The notes under the pieces were generated by a model that was not told the origin of the DNA, made no database searches, and worked only from the letters and a program-made list of their open reading frames with translations. From an uncultured Litoreibacter sp. (lineage in GTDB: Bacteria; Pseudomonadota; Alphaproteobacteria; Rhodobacterales; Rhodobacteraceae), in contig CANNGL010000003.1 in assembly GCA_947504205.1 (NCBI GenBank), positions 737,312 to 801,311 on the forward strand: a DNA stretch of 64,000 nucleotides, read 5' to 3'. Both the position numbers and the translations under genes were made by a program. The first letter of the stretch is position 1; each line of letters starts with the position of its first letter. This document shows, piece by piece, positions 9,411 through 17,455 of the stretch.

Positions 9411-9424
9411 CGTCCCAGCGTTTT
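9397..9424 (+). terminator. Rho-independent terminator of the aldehyde dehydrogenase
   Basis: A perfect 10-bp stem (GCTGGGACGT at 9397-9406 with ACGTCCCAGC at 9410-9419) has a three-base loop and is followed by GTTTT. The TAA stop of the dehydrogenase is within the loop and stem. It may also insulate the convergent gcrA gene. Confidence 0.85.
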
Positions 9425-9428
9425 GCGC

Positions 9429-9983
9429 TTAGCGGCGACGATCACGTCGCGCGCTCATGGGCTGGAACGCCACGCCTACATGGGCCTCGCAATACGGTTT
9501 GCCTTGCTGAACAGGCAGCCCACAGAACCAGAAATCCTCGGTTGCGGGGTCGCCGACCGGCCATTTGCAGGTCCGTTCGGTCAATTCCATTACGCTCAGC
9601 TTCTTCGCTTTCTTCTCGACCTCCCGTACCGAGGCGAGGGCTTCCGGGCTGATCTCATTGGCCGAAGGTTGTGGCGGGAGAGGTTGGCCGGCAGTGACCA
9701 CGAGCTTTGGCCGAACAATCGGCTTCGGCGCTGCAGCAGGTGCGGGCTCTGCCGGTGCGGCCTTTGGCTTTTCCGCCGCCTTGGGTTTGGCTGGTGCCTT
9801 CTCTTTGGCCGCGGCCTTTGTGCTGCCACCGCCGCCTGAGCGGTTGGACAGCCCAAGCCGGTGGACCTTGCCGATAACTGCATTGCGGGTGACACCGCCA
9901 AGTTCTTTGGCGATCTGCGAGGCGGATTTCCCCTCGCCCCACATTTTCTTCAGTACTTCTACGCGTTCATCGGTCCAGGACAT
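9429..9983 (-). CDS. gcrA: GcrA cell cycle regulator
   Basis: 184 residues. The N-terminal ~45 residues (MSWTDERVEVLKKMWGEG, SASQIAKELG, VTRNAVIGKVHRLGL) are the unmistakable GcrA helix-turn-helix domain. An Ala/Pro/Lys-rich linker (about 50-110) and the conserved C-terminal sigma70-contacting part (CKWPVGDP, FCGLPVQQGKPYCEAH) follow. GcrA binds methylated GANTC sites and recruits sigma70 RNA polymerase to cell-cycle genes in alphaproteobacteria. Full length for the family. Confidence 0.95.
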   Translation of the reverse strand: MSWTDERVEVLKKMWGEGKSASQIAKELGGVTRNAVIGKVHRLGLSNRSGGGGSTKAAAKEKAPAKPKAAEKPKAAPAEPAPAAAPKPIVRPKLVVTAGQPLPPQPSANEISPEALASVREVEKKAKKLSVMELTERTCKWPVGDPATEDFWFCGLPVQQGKPYCEAHVGVAFQPMSARRDRRR

Positions 9984-10011
9984 ATCTCACCGCTCTATCG
10001 GGCTAAAGGAC

Positions 10012-10036
10012 AAGCCGCCCCGGACAGAGGCGGCTT
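10012..10036. other. Hairpin between the DMT permease and gcrA
   Basis: An 8-bp perfect inverted repeat (AAGCCGCC at 10012-10019, GGCGGCTT at 10029-10036) lies between the permease stop and the gcrA start on the minus strand. On the minus strand it is not followed by a T-run, so it is at best a weak terminator for the permease transcript. Confidence 0.45.
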
Positions 10037-10078
10037 TGGTTGCTTTTATTTTATGTGGGCTGCGCGTCGGTTACAAGC

Positions 10079-10963
10079 CTAGGCTTCGTTACGTTTTTTG
10101 GCGCGTGCTTCGCGAAAAGCCAGAAGCAGCGCACCTGCGATGATGATTGCCGCGCCAATGAGCGACACGGCGTCGGGCAGCACGTTAAAAAACACCAGAT
10201 CATACAGGCCTGCAAACACCAGCGTTGCGTAGCTGAACGGGACGACAAAGGACGATTCAGCCCGGCGCATCGACTGAATGAAGCAAGATTGAGCGGCAGC
10301 CATCATGAAACCCAAACCACCCAAGGCGACCCATTGTGCTGTGGTCGGCATCCTCCAGAACGCCAACACGGCAATGGTCGCAATGATCAGGCCGATGGAA
10401 TTGTTGGTAAACAGGATTTGCAGAGCGCCCTCGCGTCCGGTCAGAAGTTTGATGATCGTGATTTCAACGCCCATGATGACGGCTGCCATCAGCGCCAGAA
10501 GTGCTGCGGGCTGGAAACTGTCCGCCCCCGGACGCAGCAGTATCAGGGCTCCGGCAAGGGCAATGCCTGCCGCGACCCAGCGCACGCGGCCAACCTGTTC
10601 CCCCAATAACGGTATGGCCAGCATCATGGCGAAGACCGGGTTGAGAAAGCTGATGGCCGTGGCGTCTGCAAGTGGGATGAAAGCCACGGCTGCAAACATC
10701 AGAGAAATCCCGGCCCAGCCAAAGCTGGTTCTGGCGATGTGCAGACCCAGATGGCTTTTGCCGAAGGTTGGACGGATCACTGCCAACGCGCCAGTGATCG
10801 CGATCCACGCAAACAGAAACCTGCCGTGACTGATTTGAAGCGGATGCAGCGCGGGCCCCAAGCTGTCGGTGCCAAGAAACTTCGCCAGTATCGTGGTCCC
10901 GGCAATAAGCGCGGAGGCCAACAGCATAAAGACGATTGCCAGGGGTTTGTGTTCGGCGCTCAT
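10079..10963 (-). CDS. DMT superfamily permease (EamA family)
   Basis: 294 residues with about ten predicted membrane helices arranged as two EamA repeats, the second starting near LLALMAAVIMGVEITI (about residue 155). The C-terminus is basic (FREARAKKRNEA), fitting a cytoplasmic tail. Such permeases export or import small metabolites; the substrate is unknown. The gene is divergent from argDF and shares the 235-base intergenic region with it, so a role in amino acid export is conceivable but only an inference. Start chosen at the first ATG of the hydrophobic protein. Confidence 0.85.
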   Translation of the reverse strand: MSAEHKPLAIVFMLLASALIAGTTILAKFLGTDSLGPALHPLQISHGRFLFAWIAITGALAVIRPTFGKSHLGLHIARTSFGWAGISLMFAAVAFIPLADATAISFLNPVFAMMLAIPLLGEQVGRVRWVAAGIALAGALILLRPGADSFQPAALLALMAAVIMGVEITIIKLLTGREGALQILFTNNSIGLIIATIAVLAFWRMPTTAQWVALGGLGFMMAAAQSCFIQSMRRAESSFVVPFSYATLVFAGLYDLVFFNVLPDAVSLIGAAIIIAGALLLAFREARAKKRNEA

Positions 10964-11008
10964 GGGTTCCGGCTATCTTTCTGCTCGACCGGGGTCAAAG
11001 GAATTTCC

Positions 11009-11037
11009 TTTACAAGTCAGATCACAGACCGTTATGA
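11009..11037 (+). promoter_or_regulatory. Putative sigma70 promoter of the arg leader and argDF
   Basis: TTTACA at 11009-11014 and TTATGA at 11032-11037 are separated by exactly 17 bases. Transcription would begin about 7 bases after the -10, at or next to the ATG at 11045, giving a leaderless leader-peptide mRNA. Prediction from hexamers only. Confidence 0.5.
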
Positions 11038-11044
11038 GCGCTTC

Positions 11045-11089
11045 ATGATCAAAACCGCATCCATATCTTTCTTGCGACGCCGACGCTGA
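11045..11089 (+). CDS. Putative arginine-rich attenuator leader peptide (14 aa)
   Basis: A 14-codon ORF encoding MIKTASISFLRRRR, whose last four codons (CGA CGC CGA CGC) all specify arginine, then TGA. It lies 109 bases upstream of argD, the first gene of an arginine biosynthesis operon, and the predicted transcription start falls at its ATG. Known leader peptides of amino-acid operons (trpL, hisL) have this design: a short ORF with a run of the regulated amino acid's codons near its end, followed by alternative RNA hairpins. A leaderless start would explain the absence of a clear RBS. The regulatory role is inferred. Confidence 0.55.
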   Translation: MIKTASISFLRRRR

Positions 11090-11109
11090 ACACGTCTGCT
11101 TTTGATCCC

Positions 11110-11124
11110 GTGGCCGTAGGTCAC
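11110..11124 (+). promoter_or_regulatory. Small hairpin in the argD leader
   Basis: GTGGCC (11110-11115) and GGTCAC (11119-11124) can form a 6-bp stem, one pair being G-U, with a 3-base loop. It lies 20 bases after the leader-peptide stop and could be an early leader structure. Folding is by eye. Confidence 0.35.
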
Positions 11125-11150
11125 ATCCCTTTCCAGAATTGACACATACA

Positions 11151-11176
11151 CGAATATCCTCAACATCAGGATTTCG
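11151..11176 (+). promoter_or_regulatory. Hairpin before argD, candidate attenuator
   Basis: CGAATATCCT (11151-11160) pairs with AGGATTTCG (11168-11176), giving nine base pairs with one bulged T and a 7-base loop. It is followed by TTTCGCG, a weak U-tract. It ends 22 bases before the argD ATG, leaving the RBS (AAAGGA) free. It is a candidate terminator arm of an attenuator. Confidence 0.4.
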
Positions 11177-11198
11177 TTTCGCGTAAAGGACACGTCCA

Positions 11199-12377
11199 AT
11201 GATCCCCGCTGTTATGCCGACCTATTCCCGGGCCAAGATGAGCTTCGTCAAAGGTGAAGGTTCCTGGTTAATCGACGAGGACGGGCGACGCTTTTTGGAT
11301 CTCGGTGGCGGCATAGCCGTGACGGCGCTGGGCCATGCTCATCCGGCATTGGTGAAGGTCTTACAGGATCAAGCGGGTCAGCTTTGGCACACGTCGAACC
11401 TCTACAATATTCCCGCGCAGCAGGCCTTGGCCGAAAAGCTGCGGGAGGCGACGTTCGCCGATACCATGTTTTTCACCAATTCCGGTGCCGAGGCCATGGA
11501 ATGCGCGATCAAGATGGCGCGCAAGTATTGGTCGGCCAAGGGACACCCGGAGCGCAACAAGATCATCACGTTTACCGGCTCGTTTCATGGCAGGACGATT
11601 GCAACGATCTCTGCCGCCGGATCAGAGAAACTGACGGATGGGTTCGGGCCGCTCGTCGAAGGGTTCATCAATCTGGAGGCGGGCGATCACGATGCGCTGC
11701 GCGAGGCAATGGACGACACAATCGCAGCCTTCGTCGTGGAACCCGTGCAGGGCGAGGGGGGCATTATTCCCTTGCCCGATGCCTGCCTGAAGGGCCTGCG
11801 CGATATGTGCGATGAGACCGGGGCGTTGATGGTCTTGGATGAAATTCAATGCGGTATGGGCCGGACCGGCAAACTCTTTGCTCATGAATGGTCGGGTGTG
11901 ACGCCGGATATCATGGCGGTGGCCAAGGGTATCGGGAACGGCTTTCCACTTGGCGCCTGTCTGGCAACCGAAGAGGCCGCCGCCGGGATGGTGGCAGGCT
12001 CTCACGGGTCGACCTATGGCGGCAACCCCTTGGCCTGTGCCGTGGGCAGCGCTGTTGTCGATCTGGTAAACGATGCCACGTTTCTAACGGAGGTTGGTCG
12101 AAAGGCTGGCTTGCTGAGACAGAAGCTGGAAGGGCTTGTCGCCTCGCACCCCGAGATTTTTGAGCTGGTTCGGGGCAGCGGTTTGATGATCGGCGTGAAG
12201 TGCAAGGTTCCTAATGGGGACGTTGTTGCTGCGGGCTATGACCAAGAGCTGCTGACCGTGCCGGGGGGCGACAACGTCATTCGGCTGCTTCCGGCGCTGA
12301 CGATCAGCGAGGAGGAGCTTGCCGAGGCTGTCGAGCGTCTCGACAAGGCCGCAACTGCGCTTGAGGAGGCCTCCTGA
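11199..12377 (+). CDS. argD: Acetylornithine / succinyldiaminopimelate aminotransferase
   Basis: 392 residues, a class III aminotransferase. Visible motifs are [16 protein letters not shown] (93-108), SFHGRT (128-133), EPVQGEGG (181-188), [13 protein letters not shown] (212-224) and the PLP lysine Lys243 in [14 protein letters not shown]. The enzyme makes N-acetylornithine from the semialdehyde in arginine synthesis and often serves in lysine synthesis too. The RBS AAAGGA precedes the ATG at 11199. The stop (12375-12377) is followed after one base by the argF start, so the two form an operon. Confidence 0.93.
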   Translation: MIPAVMPTYSRAKMSFVKGEGSWLIDEDGRRFLDLGGGIAVTALGHAHPALVKVLQDQAGQLWHTSNLYNIPAQQALAEKLREATFADTMFFTNSGAEAMECAIKMARKYWSAKGHPERNKIITFTGSFHGRTIATISAAGSEKLTDGFGPLVEGFINLEAGDHDALREAMDDTIAAFVVEPVQGEGGIIPLPDACLKGLRDMCDETGALMVLDEIQCGMGRTGKLFAHEWSGVTPDIMAVAKGIGNGFPLGACLATEEAAAGMVAGSHGSTYGGNPLACAVGSAVVDLVNDATFLTEVGRKAGLLRQKLEGLVASHPEIFELVRGSGLMIGVKCKVPNGDVVAAGYDQELLTVPGGDNVIRLLPALTISEEELAEAVERLDKAATALEEAS

Positions 12378-12378
12378 G

Positions 12379-13284
12379 ATGCAGCACTTTCTGGATATCC
12401 ACACGACTGCCCAGTCCGAATTGCGCAAGATCATCGACAGCGCGCGGGACATCAAGAACGCACGCGCGGGCCGTCCGAAAGGCGCCCCGGATGACGACCA
12501 GTTTCTGGCCGGGCACATGGTCGCTCTGATCTTCGAAAAACCTTCGACGCGGACACGTGTGTCCTTCGATGTGGGTGTGCGTCAGATGGGTGGCCAGACC
12601 ATGGTGCTGTCGGGGACCGACATGCAACTAGGTCATGGCGAGACCATTGCCGATACTGCGCGGGTTCTGTCGCGCTATGTCGATCTGATCATGATGCGGA
12701 CCTTTGAAGAGGACACGCTGACCGAGATGGCGGAATACGCGACCGTTCCGGTGATCAACGGGCTGACCAATCGCACGCATCCGTGTCAGATCATGGCCGA
12801 TATCCTGACCTTCGAAGAGCATAATGGCCCGATCAAAGGCAAAAAGGTCGTCTGGTCAGGCGACGGCAATAATGTCTTCGCAAGCTTCGCGCATGCTGCC
12901 AAGCAGTTCGACTTTGATCTGGTCTTCACGGGTCCTCCGCCACTGGACCCCGAACCGGCGCTGGATGGGCTCTATACGATTGAGCGCAACCCGCAGGTGG
13001 CCGTGGACGGCGCTGATCTGGTGGTCACGGATACCTGGGTGTCGATGCATGACCCACAATCCGCGCGGGAGCGGCGTCATAACCAGTTGCGTGGCTATCA
13101 GGTGAACAAGGAGCTGATGGACCATGCCAAGGATGATGCATTGTTCATGCATTGCCTGCCTGCGCACCGCGATGATGAAGCAACGTCGGAAGTCATGGAT
13201 GGGCCGCACTCGGTAATCTTTGACGAGGCGGAAAACCGACTCCATGCACAAAAAGCGATTATGCGCTGGTGTTTGAGCAGCTAG
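12379..13284 (+). CDS. argF: Ornithine carbamoyltransferase
   Basis: 301 residues from the ATG at 12379, one base after the argD stop; the AGGAGG-like sequence inside the argD end (GAGGAGGCCTCC) serves as RBS. Carbamoyl-phosphate site STRTR is at 56-60, HPCQ at 134-137, the ornithine SMHD-type loop near 222-225 and the catalytic HCLP at 258-261. It converts ornithine plus carbamoyl phosphate to citrulline. All active-site motifs are intact. Confidence 0.95.
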   Translation: MQHFLDIHTTAQSELRKIIDSARDIKNARAGRPKGAPDDDQFLAGHMVALIFEKPSTRTRVSFDVGVRQMGGQTMVLSGTDMQLGHGETIADTARVLSRYVDLIMMRTFEEDTLTEMAEYATVPVINGLTNRTHPCQIMADILTFEEHNGPIKGKKVVWSGDGNNVFASFAHAAKQFDFDLVFTGPPPLDPEPALDGLYTIERNPQVAVDGADLVVTDTWVSMHDPQSARERRHNQLRGYQVNKELMDHAKDDALFMHCLPAHRDDEATSEVMDGPHSVIFDEAENRLHAQKAIMRWCLSS

Positions 13285-13369
13285 GACTGGGCGCTGTCTT
13301 GGTGGCATGTTATTTCGATTGAACCCAAAGCCCGCCCCGTGCAGCATCGCGCCAAACGGGGAGGGACCG

Positions 13370-14065
13370 ATGATAGAAGAACCGCCAAGACTCAAACTCA
13401 ATGCCAACAGGCGTAGACCGACCGCGGAGCAGATTGCGGATTTCCAAGGCGTGCCCACTGGCTTTGTCGTGGATGCGATGTTTGGTGCAGGCGCGATGGA
13501 TGCCGCAATCTCCCCGATTGGGTTTGGACGCGATATTGAGTGCGTCGCCGCGGGGCCGGCACTGACGGCCGGCAACCGGGCCTCTGACATTATGGGAACG
13601 CTGGCGGCGATCACACAGATCAAGAAAGGTGATATAGTGGTCGCGGCGTTTGAAGGTCACCAAGGATGTGCAGCCGCAGGCGACCGGGTGTCGGCGATGA
13701 TCAAGAATTGTGGTGGCGCGGGGTTTGTGACCGATGGCCCGATGCGCGACTATGCCGGGATCGTCGAGGTCGGTTTGCCCTGCTGGTGCACCGGGCTGAC
13801 CCCTGCCTCGCCTTTCACCTCGGGGCCTGCCACGGTTGGCTTGCCCGTTGTCGTGGGGGGGCAGCGCGTCGAAACAGGTGATATGATCGTAGCGGATCGT
13901 GATGGCGTGGTGGTTGTGCCCTTCGACATGATTGAAAAGGTCCGAGAGATGCTGCCCAAGGTGCGCGATGCAGAGTTATTGCTGGATGCGGAACTTGCAG
14001 GCGGCCTGACCTATCCCGATGGCGTCGCTCAACTGCTTGAAGGCGATGACGTCGCTTGGGAATAA
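13370..14065 (+). CDS. RraA family protein (HMG aldolase / regulator-like)
   Basis: 231 residues from the ATG at 13370, chosen for the GGGGAGGGA RBS just upstream. The RraA/dimethylmenaquinone methyltransferase-like fold is indicated by VVAAFEGHQGCAAAGDRVS (substrate loop), GFVTDGPMRDYAGI (the conserved Arg-Asp pair of the metal and pyruvyl site) and IVADRDGVVVVPFD near the end. Members include 4-hydroxy-4-methyl-2-oxoglutarate aldolases and oxaloacetate decarboxylases; others are the RNase E inhibitor RraA. The preserved catalytic Arg-Asp suggests an aldolase or decarboxylase here. Confidence 0.8.
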   Translation: MIEEPPRLKLNANRRRPTAEQIADFQGVPTGFVVDAMFGAGAMDAAISPIGFGRDIECVAAGPALTAGNRASDIMGTLAAITQIKKGDIVVAAFEGHQGCAAAGDRVSAMIKNCGGAGFVTDGPMRDYAGIVEVGLPCWCTGLTPASPFTSGPATVGLPVVVGGQRVETGDMIVADRDGVVVVPFDMIEKVREMLPKVRDAELLLDAELAGGLTYPDGVAQLLEGDDVAWE

Positions 14066-14375
14066 GCTGAACAAATTTGGTCCTGGCGGGTATCCGGCGC
14101 TCTAAACACCAGATACCCGTCAGACAGAAACGGGGCCACAAACCAAGGCTTATGGCCCCGCCTGCCTCCCTGCCGTGCAGTGGAGTACGCCTTTCATATA
14201 AGGGTGATTGGGTCGCTTTCAAAGGCAAAGACCCTGCGCATATGCGCACGCAACACTTGTTGAGAATTCCATCACTTAAAATAACAGAACCGTGAACAGG
14301 TGATCCTGTTGCACGGTCCTGCGTATCTCTCAGCACATGCCAAGAGCATGGTTTGCAAAAGGGAAGATAAGAATA
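14066..14375. other. Intergenic region with two hairpins before the fasciclin gene
   Basis: No gene is apparent. It holds an inverted repeat CGGGTATC/GATACCCG (14087-14094 and 14112-14119) and a stronger one, CGGGGCCA/TGGCCCCG (14131-14138 and 14153-14160). Both follow the RraA-like gene and neither has a T-run. The rest is presumably the promoter of the fasciclin gene. Confidence 0.5.
14131..14160 (+). terminator. Probable terminator hairpin after the RraA-like gene
   Basis: An 8-bp GC-rich perfect stem with a 14-base loop, but no U-tract after it. A factor-independent role is uncertain. Confidence 0.35.
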
Positions 14376-14885
14376 ATGAAAACTCTATTCAAGTCCGCCA
14401 TCGTCGCCGCCACACTTGCTACATCCGCAGCCTCTGCCAATACCATTGCTGAAATCGCATCGGGCGATGAACGCTTCTCGACCTTGGTCGCCGCCGTGTC
14501 GGCCGCAGGTCTGGTTGATACTCTGAACGGCCCAGGCCCGTTCACGGTCTATGCGCCGGTCAACGACGCTTTTGCAGCGCTGCCAGAAGGCACTGTGGAA
14601 ACCCTGCTGAAGCCGGAAAACAAAGAGCAGCTGACCAACGTGCTGCTTTACCATGTAGATGATCGCAACCTGACCGCCGAGAAAATTCCTGCTGGCTCGA
14701 ACTATTTCAAACCAGTTCTGACCTCAGAGCGTTTGTGCATCACCAAGAATGCCTCCGGCGTGTCAATTGCTGATGGAACAGGCGAATCCGCCAACGTGAT
14801 CATTGCAAACATCAAAGCCGATAACGGCGTGATCCACGTGGTTGATAAAGTGCTGCTGCCCGGCACGCGGCCAGCTTGCCACTAA
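14376..14885 (+). CDS. Secreted fasciclin (FAS1) domain protein
   Basis: 169 residues from the ATG at 14376 (MKTLFKSAIVAATLATSAASA), a typical Sec signal peptide with AXA-like cleavage near residue 21. One FAS1 domain follows: H1 motif FTVYAPVNDAFAALPEG, the YHV segment (LLYHVDD) and the final VIHVVDKVLLP. Two cysteines near the end (RLCITK, RPACH) may pair. FAS1 proteins are extracytoplasmic adhesion modules. It stands alone between the RraA-like gene and a convergent thioesterase. Confidence 0.9.
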   Translation: MKTLFKSAIVAATLATSAASANTIAEIASGDERFSTLVAAVSAAGLVDTLNGPGPFTVYAPVNDAFAALPEGTVETLLKPENKEQLTNVLLYHVDDRNLTAEKIPAGSNYFKPVLTSERLCITKNASGVSIADGTGESANVIIANIKADNGVIHVVDKVLLPGTRPACH

Positions 14886-14894
14886 TCCTGTGCT

Positions 14895-14917
14895 GGCCCA
14901 TGCCTCCGGCGTGGGCC
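14895..14917. terminator. Hairpin between convergent fasciclin and thioesterase genes
   Basis: GGCCCA and TGGGCC arms (14895-14900 and 14912-14917), with further possible pairing in the loop. It sits 10 bases after the fasciclin stop. There is no T-run on the plus strand. Confidence 0.4.
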
Positions 14918-14961
14918 GCCACAGGTGGCCTCTCCGATGGCTCCCCGGCGAGTGGAGAGGC

Positions 14962-15447
14962 CTACTTGCGTTTCATGATAATGCAGGTGGTCGATCCAGT
15001 GGCGTAGAGTTTTCCAGTCTCTGCGTCGCGCAACCAGCCATTGGCAACGCCGGTAGACCGTCCGGCATGCTCGACCCGGCCTTCGCATGTGATCTCCCGA
15101 TCCAGCGGAATAGCCTTCACGATATTCACTTTGTATTCCATGGTCGTATAGACCGAGCCCCTCGGAACTTTTGTCATCACCGAACAGGCCATCGCGCTGT
15201 CGAGAAGGGTGCCGTACCAGCCCCCGTGAATAGTTCCCATCGGGTTGGTGTGGTCAAATCCTGGCACTCCGCGGAAAACAACGCGACCATCCTCAACTAC
15301 ATCAACGTGATAGTTGAGCACGCCGCCGATCGGTGGGTGCGGAAGCTTGCCGTCGCGGATGCCTTCCATGAATTCCAGCCCGGACAAGGACAAAACAGTC
15401 TCCTGATCCGGTAATTCTGCCAGCGATTTAGCGTAAAACTGCGTCAT
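14962..15447 (-). CDS. PaaI-family hotdog thioesterase
   Basis: 161 residues with a hotdog fold pattern. The signature NPMGTIHGGWYGTLLDSAMACSV (about 89-111) has the Gly-Gly turn before the central helix and an Asp inside it, as in PaaI/4HBT thioesterases. YTTMEYKVNIVKAIP and CEGRVEHAGRSTGVANGWLRD follow. It hydrolyses acyl-CoA thioesters; the acyl group is unknown. On the minus strand it lies downstream of metF, with an inverted repeat immediately before its start. Confidence 0.82.
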   Translation of the reverse strand: MTQFYAKSLAELPDQETVLSLSGLEFMEGIRDGKLPHPPIGGVLNYHVDVVEDGRVVFRGVPGFDHTNPMGTIHGGWYGTLLDSAMACSVMTKVPRGSVYTTMEYKVNIVKAIPLDREITCEGRVEHAGRSTGVANGWLRDAETGKLYATGSTTCIIMKRK

Positions 15448-15455
15448 TTGATTGT

Positions 15456-15499
15456 GGGGCCTGTCCTCATTCGCAGGGAGACGTTAGAGGGCAGGCCCC
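15456..15499. repeat. 12-bp inverted repeat between metF and the thioesterase
   Basis: GGGGCCTGTCCT (15456-15467) and AGGGCAGGCCCC (15488-15499) pair over 12 bases with one G-U and a 20-base loop. It lies downstream of the metF stop and 8 bases upstream of the thioesterase start on the minus strand. It could act as a metF terminator or affect thioesterase translation. Confidence 0.5.
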
Positions 15500-15562
15500 G
15501 ACACGACAAGCGTCTCACACCGGGTCTTAGGGAATATGGCGAACCCGGCGAGCCTTGCGTGC

Positions 15563-16426
15563 CTATGCCACCTCGGCAAGATCGACCTGAGGAATGACGC
15601 CGAGAGCGGCGCAGACGTCCCGGGTCAAGGTCGGTTTGTTGAGGGTGTAGAAATGCAGGGCATCCACGCCTTCATCGATCAGATCGGAGCAAAGCTCCGT
15701 GGCGACGGCGATGGAAAGCAGTTCGGTGCGGTTGTCGCGCTCGGCGGTTTCGAAAGCATCAATGAGCCAGCCCGGAACTGAGGTGCCGCAACGTTCCGAG
15801 AAGCTGCGAACGCTTTTCCAGTTTTCGATCGGCAGAATGCCAGGGCGGATCGCTTTGTCGATACCGGCTGCTGCGCAAGCGTCGCGGAACCGCAAAAAGG
15901 TATCGGCTTCGAAGAAAAACTGCGTGATCGCTTCGTCTGCGCCCGCGTCGAGCTTGCGCTTAAGGAACTCGATGTCAGCCTTCTGGTCCACGGCTTCGGG
16001 GTGTTTCTCGGGATAGGCGCCGACACGGATAGTGAAGTCACCTTGCGCTTTCAGGGCTGCGATCAGCTCCAGTGATGAGGCGAACCCGTCTTCGGGGGCT
16101 TCGAACGCCCCGCCGCCCGGCGCGTCACCGCGCAGAGCCACGATGTCTGTGATCCCGATCTTGCGGTAGCTATCGGCGATGGCCAGCGTCTCTGTCTTTG
16201 TGGCGTCAACACAGGTCAGGTGCGCCGCCACCCGCAGCGGCGTGCTTTTGTGGACAGCTTCGACAGCCTCATGAGTCAGAGCCCGCGTCGTGCCACCTGC
16301 GCCGTAGGTGACGGACACGAAATCAGGGTCGAGCGGTTTGAGGAGGTGGATCGTGTCCCACAGACGAAACGACGCTTTGATGGACTTCGGCGGGAAGAAT
16401 TCGAAAGAAATTCGTGGAGCGGACAT
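15563..16426 (-). CDS. metF: 5,10-methylenetetrahydrofolate reductase
   Basis: 287 residues from the ATG at 16426 (MSAPRISFEFFPPKS), which gives the standard MetF N-terminus; a longer frame exists but lacks support. Motifs are FEFFPPKS, SVTYGAGGTTR (the FAD and folate region), HLTCVDAT and LRGDAPGG (about 111-118), and FFFEADTFLRF. The flavoenzyme makes 5-methyl-THF for methionine synthase. It is divergently transcribed from metR, the typical arrangement for regulation by MetR and homocysteine. Confidence 0.95.
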   Translation of the reverse strand: MSAPRISFEFFPPKSIKASFRLWDTIHLLKPLDPDFVSVTYGAGGTTRALTHEAVEAVHKSTPLRVAAHLTCVDATKTETLAIADSYRKIGITDIVALRGDAPGGGAFEAPEDGFASSLELIAALKAQGDFTIRVGAYPEKHPEAVDQKADIEFLKRKLDAGADEAITQFFFEADTFLRFRDACAAAGIDKAIRPGILPIENWKSVRSFSERCGTSVPGWLIDAFETAERDNRTELLSIAVATELCSDLIDEGVDALHFYTLNKPTLTRDVCAALGVIPQVDLAEVA

Positions 16427-16476
16427 GGGGGATTCCCTTTGAAATAGGTTGATTGCTTGTCCCATGGCTATGGATG

Positions 16477-16489
16477 TGAGACAAATTCA
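16477..16489. promoter_or_regulatory. Candidate MetR-binding site
   Basis: TGAG-N5-TTCA differs by one base from the enterobacterial MetR box TGAA-N5-TTCA. It lies in the 91-base region between the metF and metR starts, about 50 bases upstream of metF and 30 upstream of metR, where a LysR-type regulator would control both. The match is short and could be chance. Confidence 0.35.
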
Positions 16490-16517
16490 TAACTCTCAAG
16501 AACATTATGAGTTTCAC

Positions 16518-17426
16518 ATGCATCTGGAATTTCGCCATCTGAGGACCATCAAAGCCATCCATGACTGCGGAGGGCTGGCACGTGCTGCAGATCAGCTTAA
16601 CATCACGCAAAGTGCGCTGAGCCATCAGATCAAGGGGCTGGAAGATCAGGCAGGCGTCGAGTTGTTCATACGGCGGTCCAAACCCATGAAACTGTCATCC
16701 GCCGGAATGAAGCTCTTGCGCCTTGCAGAACGCATTCTGCCAGAGGTTGAGGCTATGCAGGAAGATTTTGCCGGACTTCGGGCGGGCAAGTCTGGCCGGT
16801 TGCATATCGCCATTGAATGTCATGCCTGTTTTGAATGGCTGTTTCCCGTTCTCGAAGGGTTTCGCAAGGCGTGGCCGGATGTGGATGTCGATATTCGCCC
16901 CGGTCTCAGTTTTGACGGACTGCCTGCGCTGATGCGTGAAGAAGTAGATTTGGTAGTCTCATCTGACCCGGAAGATCTCTCGGGCGTCGATTTCACGCCG
17001 CTCTTCGATTACGAGCCGGTGTTTGTGGCGTCCTCTCAGAATCCGTTGGCAAAGAAAGACTTTATCGACGCGGAGGATCTTAAAGATCAGATGCTGATCA
17101 CATATCCGGTCGACCGTACGCGTTTGGACGTTTTTACCGAATTACTGATCCCCGCAGGGGTGGAGCCACGCGGCACACGTCAGGTGGAACTGACGGCAGT
17201 GATCCTTTTATTGGTCGCCTCCAACCGAGGCGTGGCTGTTCTGCCGGACTGGGTCGTGCGGGAGGTCCGGTACAATTCGGATTACGTCACGCGGCCTTTG
17301 ACGAAAGACGGGCGAACCAAGCGCCTCTACGCAGCGACGCGGGCGGAGGATACCACCAAGCCGTTCATGTCTCACGTCATACGTCTGGCGCGCACTGAAC
17401 CGGTGAAGCTGCAACGCGCTGGTTGA
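16518..17426 (+). CDS. metR: LysR-type regulator MetR
   Basis: 302 residues from the ATG at 16518 (MHLEFRHLRTIKAI). The N-terminal winged HTH (GGLARAADQLNITQSALSH, then LFIRRSKPMKLSSAG) is followed by the effector domain with IAIECHACFEWLFPVLE, very similar to the IAIECHSC segment of E. coli MetR. LFDYEPVFV and TYPVDRTRLDVF also line up with it. MetR activates methionine genes with homocysteine as co-inducer. Its position head to head with metF supports the call. Confidence 0.92.
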   Translation: MHLEFRHLRTIKAIHDCGGLARAADQLNITQSALSHQIKGLEDQAGVELFIRRSKPMKLSSAGMKLLRLAERILPEVEAMQEDFAGLRAGKSGRLHIAIECHACFEWLFPVLEGFRKAWPDVDVDIRPGLSFDGLPALMREEVDLVVSSDPEDLSGVDFTPLFDYEPVFVASSQNPLAKKDFIDAEDLKDQMLITYPVDRTRLDVFTELLIPAGVEPRGTRQVELTAVILLLVASNRGVAVLPDWVVREVRYNSDYVTRPLTKDGRTKRLYAATRAEDTTKPFMSHVIRLARTEPVKLQRAG

Positions 17427-17455
17427 AAGCACTCGACGGCCGGGTTGAGGGTTCG

